DNA from: Pontibacter akesuensis
Lineage (GTDB): Bacteria > Bacteroidota > Bacteroidia > Cytophagales > Hymenobacteraceae
Direction of reading: 5' to 3'
DNA: 64,000 nucleotides
Assembly (NCBI RefSeq): GCF_001611675.1
Contig: NZ_CP014766.1
Span: 1,488,001 to 1,552,000, forward strand
Shown here piece by piece: positions 17,071-25,515 of the stretch (position 1 is its first letter; the number at the start of each line of letters is the position of its first letter). A program made the position numbers and the translations under genes. The notes under the pieces were generated by a model. The model saw only the letters and a list, made by a program, of their open reading frames with translations. It ran no database searches and was not told the DNA's origin.

Positions 17071-17827
17071 ATGGAAGAACAAGAGCTTGATTATGATCCT
17101 TTCACTTATCCTTCTCTTGAAGAAAGAAAAGTGATAATCAAGTCACAGCCTCTTATTGATAAACTATATTTGGATGATGAGACTAATGACAAGTCTTACA
17201 CTGATTTTATAAAGTATAAAAATGCTCTTGATATATGGCCTTGGAAAAACAGGTTCAACAATAAAATAAGCAAGCTTGTTTTTAGCTACGTTCTTACTAA
17301 ATACCATTTTGATAGAGGTATACATGATGATGTTTGGAAACAAGACACAGATTCAGGAGCAACAATATTTCTCCCCTATCTCAGAAGCGAGCGAGACAGG
17401 TCAAATTTATTCCTTTTCAGATATTCATCCGAACACTACTATTACCATTATATATCTGCATCTGATATAGTATATCATTTACTAAATGTATTTTACAATT
17501 TAGAAGTCAAGGAAGGTGGCAGGTTTAATAGAAATATTGCTGATAAACTAGAGGGGAAAAGAGCAGCTAGTCTCCTCTCTTCATTTAATAATGATATTAG
17601 ATAATAATGATATTAGAAGTTTTAGAAATGAGAGGAATGGTTTAACGCACAACTTCCCCTTCAATGAAATAGATACTAGAAGCAGAGAACAGATTGATAA
17701 TGGCAAAAGAGTATATACAATGGGAGTATACGACTATACTCCAAGTGCGGAGGTCTTAAAAAGAATCAATGATTCTCTCAAGCCACTTGCAGATTTAGTA
17801 AAGGGCCTCAATGAAGAGCTAAAATAA
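17071..17827 (+). pseudogene. HEPN-like gene split by a 16-bp tandem duplication
   Basis: Two frames: 17071 (ATG; open from 17044) to 17604, and 17591-17827. A direct repeat joins them: the 15-mer AATAATGATATTAGA occurs at 17587 and 17603, period 16. Because 16 is not a multiple of 3, the first frame ends just after NNDIR, and the second resumes at the same NNDIR followed by SFRNERNGLTHNFPF. Deleting one unit restores a single 246-aa frame. RNGLTH fits the R-x4-H motif of HEPN domains, and the layout resembles Cthe_2314-type HEPN proteins, often ribonucleases. The segment is much more AT-rich than gldD and recG on either side, suggesting acquisition. A sequencing error is possible. Confidence 0.75.
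17587..17618 (+). repeat. 16-bp tandem duplication
   Basis: Two adjacent copies with period 16 (17587-17602 and 17603-17618), identical over the first 15 bases. It causes the frameshift in the HEPN-like gene. A slipped-strand change could restore or break the frame. Confidence 0.9.
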
Positions 17828-17901
17828 GCTGTTACTCCTCCAACAACTATCCTGACACTCGCAGGACCTTCGGAGTGAAATCTTAAAGAAGCAAGTATAA
17901 A

Positions 17902-17934
17902 GCCCCGGCAGCACTTACACCTGTCGGGGCTTTT
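17902..17934 (+). terminator. intrinsic terminator
   Basis: Stem GCCCCGGCAG / CTGTCGGGGC (one G-T pair), 9-base loop, then TTTT. It ends the gldE-gldD-HEPN transcript and lies before recG. Confidence 0.8.
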
Positions 17935-17989
17935 GCGTATTTTTACACTTTATACTTGCCATACTTTCACCCTAAAAGCAAGCCAAAGC

Positions 17990-20089
17990 GTGAGCAACTT
18001 TTTCAGCACCAAAATAGAGTTCCTGAAGGGCGTAGGACCGATGCGGGCGGAGTTGTTGCAGAAAGAACTCAACATCTACACCTACGGCGACCTGATCCAG
18101 CATTACCCTTTCCGCTACCTCGACCGCACGCAGTTCTACAAAATTGCGGAGCTGGACGAGACCATGCCGTACGTGCAGGTGCGCGGCCGCATCCGGGGCA
18201 AGGAAGTACTAGGTGAAGGACGTAAGCAGCGCCTGGCAGCCACACTGGTGGATGAGAATGGTGATCAGCTGGAGCTGGTGTGGTTTAAGGGGGTGAAGTG
18301 GATGGAGAAGTCGCTGAAAAACCACACGGATTATATCGTATTCGGGAAGCCCACCGAGTTCAACGGCAGGTTTAACATGGCGCACCCGGAGCTGGAGGAA
18401 CTGGCAGAGGAGAAACAAACTACTGCTTTCCTGCAGCCTGTTTACCATACCACCGAAAAGCTGAAGGCCCACCGCATCGATAGCAAGGTGATCAGCAAGA
18501 TGATCGAGCACCTGCTGAAGGTGGCGCTGCCACAAGTGCAGGAGTCGCTGTCGCCGGAGCTGATCGACACCTACCGCCTCACCGACAAACGCAGCGCCTA
18601 CGCCAACATCCATTTCCCGGAGACGGTGGAGAAGTATAACGCGGCCAAATTCCGACTCAAATTCGAGGAGTTATTTTACATACAGCTGCGCCTACTGCGG
18701 CACAAGGTCGTGCGCAAAGCCGACCTGAAGGGGCAGATTTTTAACCAGGTTCCTACTGTTACCGAATTCTACAAAAACCACCTCACCTTCGACCTGACGA
18801 ATGCGCAGAAGCGGGTGATAAAAGAAATTTATGGCGATTTGACCGCCGGAAAGCAAATGAACCGCCTGCTGCAGGGCGACGTGGGCTCGGGCAAAACCAT
18901 CGTGGCCTTTATCACCATGCTGATCGCCGCAGACAATGGGGCGCAGTCAGTGCTGATGGCGCCAACTGAGATCCTGGCTGACCAGCATTACGTGGGCCTG
19001 AAAGCCTTTGCAGATAGCCTCGGCATTAACCTGGGCAAACTCACCGGCTCAACCAAAGCGAAAGACAGAAAAGTGCTGCACGAGCAACTGCGCTCCGGCG
19101 ACATGAAAATGATCGTGGGCACGCATGCCCTGCTGGAGGACGTGGTGCAGTTTCAGAACCTGGGTCTTTGCATTGTGGATGAGCAGCACCGTTTCGGGGT
19201 GGAGCAGCGTTCAAAGCTGTGGCGCAAGAATCCGCGCGTTATCCCGCACGTGCTCGTGATGACGGCCACACCTATTCCGCGCACCCTGGCCATGACGCTC
19301 TATGGTGACCTGGATGTATCGGTGATTGATGAGATGCCGGCAGGCCGTAAGGAGATCGTAACCGTGCATCGCTTCGATTCGCACCGCCTGCGGGTGTTCC
19401 AGTTCATCCGCGACCAGATAAAGCTTGGCCGCCAGGTATACATTGTGTACCCGCTGATAGAGGAGTCGGAGCAGATGGAGAACTACAAGGACCTGATGGA
19501 CGGCTACGAGAGCGTGAAGCGCGCTTTCCCGGAGTACAAGGTAAGTATGGTGCACGGCAAAATGAAGGCACAGGACAAGGATTACGAGATGCAGCGCTTC
19601 GTGAAAAACGAGACGCAGATCATGGTGGCCACTACCGTAATTGAAGTAGGTGTAAACGTACCGAATGCCTCAGTGATGGTGATTGAGAGCGCCGAACGTT
19701 TCGGACTGTCGCAGCTGCACCAGTTGCGCGGGCGCGTGGGCCGTGGCGCCGAGCAAAGCTACTGCATCCTGATGACAGGCTACAAGCTGAGCAAGGACAG
19801 CAAAACGCGCCTTGAAACGATGGTGCGCACCAACAACGGCTTTGAGATTGCTGACATTGACCTGAAATTACGCGGACCAGGCGATTTAATGGGAACGCAG
19901 CAGAGCGGTGTGCTGGATTTGCTGATCGCCGACCTCTCGAAGGATGCGCCCATACTTCAAGAGGCACGCGCCGCCGCACAGCGCATACTTAACGGGGACG
20001 CCCAATTGGAGCAGCCGGAGCACGCCAATATCCGGCGTCATATTCAGTCTTTAAGTGTAAACACCGTAAACTGGAGCAGAATCAGCTAG
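17990..20089 (+). CDS. recG: ATP-dependent DNA helicase RecG
   Basis: A 699-aa fork-reversal helicase acting at stalled replication forks and Holliday junctions. The wedge (OB) domain lies in the first third (YVQVRGRIRGKEVLGEGRKQRL). The superfamily 2 motor has Walker A LLQGDVGSGKTIVAF, a DEQH box IVDEQHRFGVEQR, MTATPIPRTLAMT, and motif VI QLHQLRGRVGRG. I chose GTG at 17990 (SNFFSTKIEFLKGVGP); the longer frame begins at a TTG inside the preceding terminator and cannot be the start. The C-terminus ends normally at NWSRIS. Confidence 0.95.
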   Translation: MSNFFSTKIEFLKGVGPMRAELLQKELNIYTYGDLIQHYPFRYLDRTQFYKIAELDETMPYVQVRGRIRGKEVLGEGRKQRLAATLVDENGDQLELVWFKGVKWMEKSLKNHTDYIVFGKPTEFNGRFNMAHPELEELAEEKQTTAFLQPVYHTTEKLKAHRIDSKVISKMIEHLLKVALPQVQESLSPELIDTYRLTDKRSAYANIHFPETVEKYNAAKFRLKFEELFYIQLRLLRHKVVRKADLKGQIFNQVPTVTEFYKNHLTFDLTNAQKRVIKEIYGDLTAGKQMNRLLQGDVGSGKTIVAFITMLIAADNGAQSVLMAPTEILADQHYVGLKAFADSLGINLGKLTGSTKAKDRKVLHEQLRSGDMKMIVGTHALLEDVVQFQNLGLCIVDEQHRFGVEQRSKLWRKNPRVIPHVLVMTATPIPRTLAMTLYGDLDVSVIDEMPAGRKEIVTVHRFDSHRLRVFQFIRDQIKLGRQVYIVYPLIEESEQMENYKDLMDGYESVKRAFPEYKVSMVHGKMKAQDKDYEMQRFVKNETQIMVATTVIEVGVNVPNASVMVIESAERFGLSQLHQLRGRVGRGAEQSYCILMTGYKLSKDSKTRLETMVRTNNGFEIADIDLKLRGPGDLMGTQQSGVLDLLIADLSKDAPILQEARAAAQRILNGDAQLEQPEHANIRRHIQSLSVNTVNWSRIS

Positions 20090-20146
20090 AAAACTATACC
20101 GAATAGCATTGGCTATACTTCATTAATTCCCCATCAATTCAAATAC

Positions 20147-20548
20147 ATGAACCTACAGGAGCGCATTGCCCAATCAGAGACACGCATTTTTAAAGCGGTT
20201 TTCCCGAACACCACCAACCACTACGACACACTTTTTGGTGGCACCGCCATGCAACTGATGGACGAGGTGGCTTTTATCACGGCAACCCGCTTTTGCCGCA
20301 AACGAGTGGTTACTGTCTCCTCCGACAGAATCGATTTTACGCAACCCATCCCGGCCGGCACAATTATCGAATTAATTGGGCAGGTGGTAAGCGTGGGCAA
20401 AACCAGTTTAAAGGTGCAGGTGGATATTTATGTGGAGGAAATGTACTCTGATACCCGGCTGAAGGCGGTGAACGGCAGCTTTACCTTTGTGGCCATAGAT
20501 GAGCACAAGCAGCCGGTGCAGGTACTGCCGGAAAGTACAGAAGTATAA
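20147..20548 (+). CDS. hotdog-fold acyl-CoA thioesterase
   Basis: A 133-aa single hotdog domain of the YciA/acyl-CoA hydrolase type. The key motif is FPNTTNHYDTLFGGTAMQLMDEVAFITA (about 19-46), with the probable catalytic aspartate in MDEVA. The second strand set is VTVSSDRIDFTQPIPAGTIIELIGQV. It would hydrolyse acyl-CoA to free acid and CoA in the cytoplasm as an oligomer. Chain-length preference cannot be read. It lies 57 bases after recG, possibly in its transcript. Confidence 0.9.
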   Translation: MNLQERIAQSETRIFKAVFPNTTNHYDTLFGGTAMQLMDEVAFITATRFCRKRVVTVSSDRIDFTQPIPAGTIIELIGQVVSVGKTSLKVQVDIYVEEMYSDTRLKAVNGSFTFVAIDEHKQPVQVLPESTEV

Positions 20549-20707
20549 ATGCCAATACCATCTGCTGTCGTTCTTCGTTAAGAGAGCGGGTTTTTCCTAT
20601 CGTTCCACGCGAAACAATAGACGAAGCTTAATATACAGGTATCCGTTTACAATCTGGCCGGTACCGCCTAACTTAGTACGTATTATACTACCTAATCTAT
20701 ACTTACC

Positions 20708-22162
20708 GTGAAAAAGCAGTTCATCCTTCCGCTTTTGTTTCTAAGCCTGTTGTGTCAGCCGCAGGATCTATTAGCCCAGGCCAAGACCAAGGCATCCGTA
20801 GCTTTCAGTTATCAACCCGACAAAAGCGAAGACCATTATAACCCGCGCATCAAGCAGAAAGCCATACCAGTGGGGCAGGATGCCTTCGTGCTGCTGAACA
20901 GTGATGGCGCCCGAAAGTATACCGTGGAGAAGTATAACGCAGACCTGAAACGGCAGTGGGCAGCAGAGATTCCCTTGGCTGAAGGCGAAACCATCGAGTC
21001 TTTTACGGCCACCCAGGAGGCAGCCCTGGTAGTGACGCACCGCAAAAACGGACAGAACCAGCAACTGCTGGGGCATTACATCAACCTGCAGAACGGGCAG
21101 CAGGAGCAACCGTCGCTGCTGCTGGAGGCTCCTGCCAAAGGCCGCCGTGCCGGAGTGGCTGTTTCGGAGGATGGCTCCAGAGTGCTGGCATTCCGCTACC
21201 ATACCGACAACAGCTTCCAGATCCAAACCATCAGCGGCACGTTGTATAACGGCCGCTTGCAGAAGCAGCAGGATGTAACCTATAACCTGAACGACCTGCG
21301 CGGCATCATGACGGCAGACATACAGCTGGGCAACAACGGGGAGCAGTACCTGAACCTGATATCAGACCAGATGAACCGCCTGAGCGTGCGCCAGTATTCG
21401 CCTGACAGCAAGGAGGCCAAGGTAATGTCGGTGCTGGTGGGTGGCGCATTTGACGGAAAAAAAGTGTACATCCGCGACACGAAATTTGAGTTGATGCCCA
21501 ACGGCAAAATGTACGGCGCCGTGCTCACGGCAGACGAGGCCAGCAACGGCTACTACAGCCTGAAAGCGGTGAAGTATGATTTCGAGAACGAAGACATGGT
21601 TTTTGCCGAGGAGTTTCAGTTTACGCCGGATTATGTGCAAAAAGTGAACGCGCTCGACAAGAGCAGTGACAACACCAAACTGCAGGACATTTACCTGACG
21701 GACCTGCTGCTAACGCCAGAGAAAAAACTGGTGGTGGTGGCCGAGAAGAAGTACACCGCTGGTGGCGACAACGCACCTTTCTTCGCCAAAGAGCTGCACC
21801 TGTTCGCCTATGATGAGTTTATGGACAGTTCCTGGAACTCGGTACTCATGAAGCAGCAGGAGGCTCCCGCAGCAGAAGGCTTCGCGGGAATCTCCTATGC
21901 TTCCTACCTGAGCGGCAACACCCTGAACCTGCTCACACTCGAGGACCTTAACGGCAAGTATGATTTGTACCTGCGCCAGATCAACACCAGCAACGGCAGC
22001 GCATCTGCCCCGAAAACGGTTGGCCTGAAGGTGGCAAAGGATAGCAAACCAGCTTATTTGAGAGCCTACACTGCCTGGCTGGCCGATAAAAACATTGTGA
22101 CGGTGGTGCGCAGTGGCAAGAAAGACAAAGGGCTACAGCTGAAGCATGTTCAGGTAAAGTAG
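20708..22162 (+). CDS. secreted protein of unknown function, 484 aa
   Basis: I do not recognise the family. A signal peptide (KKQFILPLLFLSLLCQPQDLLAQ, from GTG at 20708) exports it. The mature part consists of repeating beta-strand-like segments (ALVVTHRKNGQNQQLLGHYINLQNG; GSRVLAFRYHTDNSFQIQTISGTLYNG; KMYGAVLTADEASNGYYSLKAVKYDF), the pattern expected of a beta-propeller. No catalytic motif or C-terminal sorting domain is visible. It ends shortly before a large palindrome. Confidence 0.75.
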   Translation: MKKQFILPLLFLSLLCQPQDLLAQAKTKASVAFSYQPDKSEDHYNPRIKQKAIPVGQDAFVLLNSDGARKYTVEKYNADLKRQWAAEIPLAEGETIESFTATQEAALVVTHRKNGQNQQLLGHYINLQNGQQEQPSLLLEAPAKGRRAGVAVSEDGSRVLAFRYHTDNSFQIQTISGTLYNGRLQKQQDVTYNLNDLRGIMTADIQLGNNGEQYLNLISDQMNRLSVRQYSPDSKEAKVMSVLVGGAFDGKKVYIRDTKFELMPNGKMYGAVLTADEASNGYYSLKAVKYDFENEDMVFAEEFQFTPDYVQKVNALDKSSDNTKLQDIYLTDLLLTPEKKLVVVAEKKYTAGGDNAPFFAKELHLFAYDEFMDSSWNSVLMKQQEAPAAEGFAGISYASYLSGNTLNLLTLEDLNGKYDLYLRQINTSNGSASAPKTVGLKVAKDSKPAYLRAYTAWLADKNIVTVVRSGKKDKGLQLKHVQVK

Positions 22163-22207
22163 TTGCTGGCCTTATACTTCTTCTTGGAAGCTTCTTCTTG
22201 AAAGTTT

Positions 22208-22286
22208 AACCCACCCCTGCCCCTCCGAGGAGGGGATTATTTTACTATTGCAGTAATTCCCCTCCTCGGAGGGGCAGGGGTGGGTT
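22208..22286. repeat. large G/C-rich palindrome between convergent genes
   Basis: Two perfect 29-base complementary arms (22208-22236 and 22258-22286, core CCCCTCCGAGGAGGGG) flank a 21-base AT-rich centre that can pair further. Similar G/C-rich hairpins occur at 43060-43250. It lies between the convergent genes ending at 22162 (+) and 22351 (-) and may double as a bidirectional terminator. I recall such elements being dispersed in Bacteroidota genomes. Confidence 0.8.
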
Positions 22287-22313
22287 CTTTGATATGAGTT
22301 ATCAACTCAAGAG

Positions 22314-22345
22314 GTCTTGCGTCTTTTTGTCTTGCGTCTTGTGTC
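22314..22345. repeat. degenerate heptanucleotide repeat, GTCTTGN
   Basis: Four units with a period of seven (one unit of eight): GTCTTGC, GTCTTTTT, GTCTTGC, GTCTTGT. The unit is the same as in the arms flanking the four-helix-bundle gene at 25118-25477, but here it stands alone. Confidence 0.7.
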
Positions 22346-22350
22346 CTTTT

Positions 22351-23079
22351 TTATAGCTTGAACTGCCGCAGCAGGCGGGGCAGGCCACCTCTGTTTTGTT
22401 GCTGCGCATTTATCTTTCTGGTAAACGAGGTGAGTTGCAGCAGCATATGGGAGAAACCTACAAAAGAGACAATCTCCACGTACATCCTGAATTCCTTTTT
22501 AGAGCCGTCCAGCACGCCCAGTTTATTTACTTTATAGGTGTTTCTGGCTGACCATGGCATCCAGCGTACCTGCTTTTTGTGGCGCAGCATATAGCGGTTA
22601 ATGGCTACCTCCAGTTGGTAGCGCTCAGGTTTTAACTGCATCACTTGCTCCAGATCTGCTTTCCTGATAAGCCTCTCCCCCGACAAAAGAATATCGGAGC
22701 GATACCAGCGCACGAACCAGGGCGAATTAATGCGCCTCAGGATAATCATATCTACACTAGGGCTTTCAGTAATGGCAGCGATGGCAGCTTCTATCTCGTC
22801 TGTCCGCAGGTCCTGCAGGTCGGCGTCCATTAGCAGCACAAGCTCATTTGTTATGCTTTTGAGCCCTTGCTGTATAGCGGCCACCTTGCCACTGTTTCTT
22901 TGCTGTTGCACGACAAGCACCTGCGGCCAATTGGCCTTGATGTAGTCAGCAGTTCCGTCTGTAGAGCCATCATCTACACAAACGACCTGCCTAATGTACT
23001 TTACCTTAGAAACCACCTCCAGCACTGCAGCAATGCGTTGCCGCTCGTTATAGCACGGAATGAGACAAGAAACCTGCAT
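22351..23079 (-). CDS. family 2 glycosyltransferase
   Basis: A 242-aa GT-A-fold enzyme. The nucleotide-binding start is SCLIPCYNERQRI, followed by VVCVDDGSTDGTADYI and the metal-binding LLMDADLQDLRTDEI (DxD near residue 85). A C-terminal amphipathic region follows with no obvious membrane span, so it is a short GT2 without the transport domain. Donor and acceptor are unknown. It is transcribed towards the repeats at 22208-22345 and convergent with the 20708 gene. Confidence 0.88.
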   Translation of the reverse strand: MQVSCLIPCYNERQRIAAVLEVVSKVKYIRQVVCVDDGSTDGTADYIKANWPQVLVVQQQRNSGKVAAIQQGLKSITNELVLLMDADLQDLRTDEIEAAIAAITESPSVDMIILRRINSPWFVRWYRSDILLSGERLIRKADLEQVMQLKPERYQLEVAINRYMLRHKKQVRWMPWSARNTYKVNKLGVLDGSKKEFRMYVEIVSFVGFSHMLLQLTSFTRKINAQQQNRGGLPRLLRQFKL

Positions 23080-23211
23080 AATTCATCACACTTGATTGAC
23101 GAGGGGTGCTACAGTGCATACGTTGCAACCTTTTTTTCATCCGATGTCTGCACAACATTTTGTTTAGTGAAAGCTCCTTAGAAGCTTGCTATCATTTTAA
23201 GGTAAGGTCAC

Positions 23212-23243
23212 AAAAAAAGGCTGCCACCTTAGCGGTGACAGCC
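23212..23243 (-). terminator. intrinsic terminator of the beta-oxidation operon
   Basis: On the minus strand GGCTGTCACC / GGTGGCAGCC (one wobble pair, 5-base loop) is followed by seven T. It lies 24 bases after the acyl-CoA dehydrogenase stop. Confidence 0.88.
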
Positions 23244-23266
23244 TTCCGAACTGTAGGTATTTTAAA

Positions 23267-25057
23267 TTAGTACACGTACTCGTTTGCTTCGATCAAGGCA
23301 GCTGCAATACGGCGGCGTGCTTCTTTCGTGTTGTACAGGTCTTTCTTCGTGAAGCGCTTCAGGCCCATGAACAACAGGCGCTGCTCATCTCCCTCGGCCA
23401 TCGCGGCCACGGCTTCTTTACCTGCTTTGAAAGAAGAATCCACGGCATCATTCACGACTACGCGCACAATGTCAATCTCTTTCGACACGGCCTCTTCGCC
23501 TTTCATGTTCACCAGTTTCTCCACACGCAGCAGGGTAGATTCGGCCACGTAGGTTTTAATGGCCATGTCGGCAATGTTCATCAGCACCTCCTGCTCTTTG
23601 GCAAGCGAGTTCATGTACTTCTGCACAGCGGTACCGGCTACCATTAGAATGGCTTTCTTCAGGTTTTTAATCGCCTTGTGCTCTGCCGTGAACAGGCCTT
23701 CCTCCTCTTCTCCGAAATCCGGAATAGCCATCAGTTCATTCTGCACTGCCTGGGCCGGACCCATCAGGTCAAGCTCGCCTTTCATGGCCTTCTTCAGAAT
23801 CATGTCCACGGTCAGCATGCGGTTGATCTCGTTGGTACCTTCAAAAATGCGGTTGATGCGTGAGTCCCGGTACGCGCGGTCCATTGGGTAGTCAGCCGAG
23901 AAGCCGTAGCCACCGTAAATCTGCACCCCTTCGTCCACCACGTAATCCAGTACTTCAGAGCCCTCTACTTTTAGCATGGCGCACTCCACAGCGAACTCGC
24001 GGGCAGCACCCAGTAGCGCTTCATTATCGTCGGCACCACCGGCCATCAGCTCCTGTTCTTTGCGGTAGATGTCCATACCACAACGGTACAGCGCAGATTC
24101 CACGGCATAGATGCGGATGGCCTGCTCAGCCAGTTTATACTTGATGGCTCCGAATTTCGAGATTGGAATCTGGAACTGGATACGCTCGTTCGCATACTTC
24201 ACCGACAGGTCTGCTACGCTTTTGGAGGCGCCCAGTGTAGCAGCCGCCAATTTGATACGGCCAATGTTCAGGATGTTAAAGGCGATCAAATGTCCTTTAC
24301 CAATCTCGCCCAGCACGTTTTCCTTCGGCACCTGGCAATCCTCCAGGAATACCTGGCGCGTAGAAGAACCTTTAATGCCCATCTTGTGCTCCTCGTTGCC
24401 AAGGCTTAGCCCCGGCGAGCCTTTCTCTACGATAAAGCCCGTGAACTTGTCTCCGTCCACCTGAGCAAACACGATGAACACATCCGCGAAACCAGCGTTA
24501 GTGATCCACATTTTCTGCCCGTTCAGGATATAATGCGTACCTGCCTCGTTCAGCACTGCTTTTGTTTTGGCCGCCAACGCATCCGAGCCGGATCCCGGCT
24601 CCGTGAGGCAGTAAGAAGACATCCACTCGCCGCTCACCAGTTTGGGCACGTACTTCTGCTTCTGCTCTTCGGTACCGAAGTATAAAATTGGTAGCGTGCC
24701 GATACCGGTGTGTGCCGCAAAGGCTACCGGGAACGAATGTCCACCGCCTACTGATTCTGTAACCAGCAACGCCGTGTTGAAGTCCATGTTCAGGCCGCCG
24801 TAGTTTTCTGGAACAGATACAGCGAACAAACCCAGTTCCCCTGCTTTTTTCATCAGGTTCTCCATCAGGCCCTCTTCGTGGTTATCCAGGCGCTCCAGCA
24901 GCGGGTATACTTCCTCGCGCACAAAGTCCTTACAGGTCTGCGCCATCATCTGCTGCTCTTCGTTGAATTCTGCAGGAATAAATACGTCCTGCGGGTTTGT
25001 TTCCTTTATCAGGAACTCACCACCTTGTATGGCGGCGTTTTGAGTTGATTTTTCCAT
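23267..25057 (-). CDS. acyl-CoA dehydrogenase
   Basis: A 596-aa FAD enzyme that introduces the first double bond in fatty-acid beta-oxidation. The core lies at about residues 25-420: YCLTEPGSGSDALAAKT (FAD and substrate contact), WITNAGFADVFIVFAQ, MGIKGSSTRQVFLEDCQVPKENVLG and RIFEGTNEINRMLTVDMILKKA, which carries the likely catalytic glutamate. A C-terminal extension of about 170 residues follows, as in the longer members of the family. It is the last gene of a leftward operon with marR, the fadB-like gene and thiolase. The heptamer-repeat arm at 25081-25113 sits in its leader. Confidence 0.94.
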   Translation of the reverse strand: MEKSTQNAAIQGGEFLIKETNPQDVFIPAEFNEEQQMMAQTCKDFVREEVYPLLERLDNHEEGLMENLMKKAGELGLFAVSVPENYGGLNMDFNTALLVTESVGGGHSFPVAFAAHTGIGTLPILYFGTEEQKQKYVPKLVSGEWMSSYCLTEPGSGSDALAAKTKAVLNEAGTHYILNGQKMWITNAGFADVFIVFAQVDGDKFTGFIVEKGSPGLSLGNEEHKMGIKGSSTRQVFLEDCQVPKENVLGEIGKGHLIAFNILNIGRIKLAAATLGASKSVADLSVKYANERIQFQIPISKFGAIKYKLAEQAIRIYAVESALYRCGMDIYRKEQELMAGGADDNEALLGAAREFAVECAMLKVEGSEVLDYVVDEGVQIYGGYGFSADYPMDRAYRDSRINRIFEGTNEINRMLTVDMILKKAMKGELDLMGPAQAVQNELMAIPDFGEEEEGLFTAEHKAIKNLKKAILMVAGTAVQKYMNSLAKEQEVLMNIADMAIKTYVAESTLLRVEKLVNMKGEEAVSKEIDIVRVVVNDAVDSSFKAGKEAVAAMAEGDEQRLLFMGLKRFTKKDLYNTKEARRRIAAALIEANEYVY

Positions 25058-25080
25058 GGCTATTGTCTTTTATCTTTTTG

Positions 25081-25113
25081 GACACAAGACATAAGACACA
25101 AGACACAAGACTT
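25081..25113. repeat. left arm of a 33-base inverted repeat
   Basis: Degenerate tandem heptamers (ACAAGAC type) forming the left boundary of the unit that contains the four-helix-bundle gene. It is complementary to 25483-25515 at about 29 of 33 positions. Confidence 0.85.
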
Positions 25114-25117
25114 GCTC

Positions 25118-25477
25118 TTACTCTCGCTTATTTAGTTTTTTCTTAAATCCATCGATCATTCTCTGAATCTTTCGCAGTTGCCCCAGCAGCTCATTTAGCT
25201 TGACTTCATGTATAAAACCAAAAGCTTGTGCTAAAAGCAACTGTGTTTCCAGCTCAAAAGCTGAACCTAAAGCAATATTCAGAAACTGATTAAACTCTTT
25301 ATCAGAACCTCTTCCGGCCCCCTCAGCAATGTTTGAGGGAACTGATACAGCAGACCTATTAATTTGTGAGGTAAGACCATACTTTTCATTTGCAGGGAAT
25401 GAGGAAGAAGCCTCATACACTGCTTTCGCTAACTCCATTGCCTCTTTCCAAATAATCAATTCCTTGAAATTGTGCAT
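25118..25477 (-). CDS. four-helix-bundle protein (23S rRNA intervening-sequence type)
   Basis: A 119-aa protein of the S23/IVS family. Signatures are FKELIIWKEAMELAKAVYE, YGLTSQINRSAVSVPSNIAEGAGRGSDKEFNQFLNIALGSAFELETQL and the closing helix. Members are found in 23S rRNA intervening sequences and also as free genes; their function is unknown, and they form small helical-bundle oligomers. Here it interrupts the thiolase and acyl-CoA dehydrogenase genes and fits exactly between two inverted repeat arms (25081-25113 and 25483-25515), which suggests insertion as a unit. The ATG lies 6 bases after the right arm. Confidence 0.92.
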   Translation of the reverse strand: MHNFKELIIWKEAMELAKAVYEASSSFPANEKYGLTSQINRSAVSVPSNIAEGAGRGSDKEFNQFLNIALGSAFELETQLLLAQAFGFIHEVKLNELLGQLRKIQRMIDGFKKKLNKRE

Positions 25478-25482
25478 CTAAA

Positions 25483-25515
25483 AAGTCTTGTGTCTTACAT
25501 CTTGTGTCTTGTGTC
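25483..25515. repeat. right arm of the 33-base inverted repeat
   Basis: Period-seven units GTCTTGT, GTCTTAC, ATCTTGT, GTCTTGT. Its final base is part of the thiolase stop codon (CTA at 25515-25517 on the plus strand). Confidence 0.85.

Noticed and set aside
22208..22345. CRISPR-like array
   Set aside because: The repeats are palindromic arms and heptamers, without unique spacers of constant length, and no cas gene is present.
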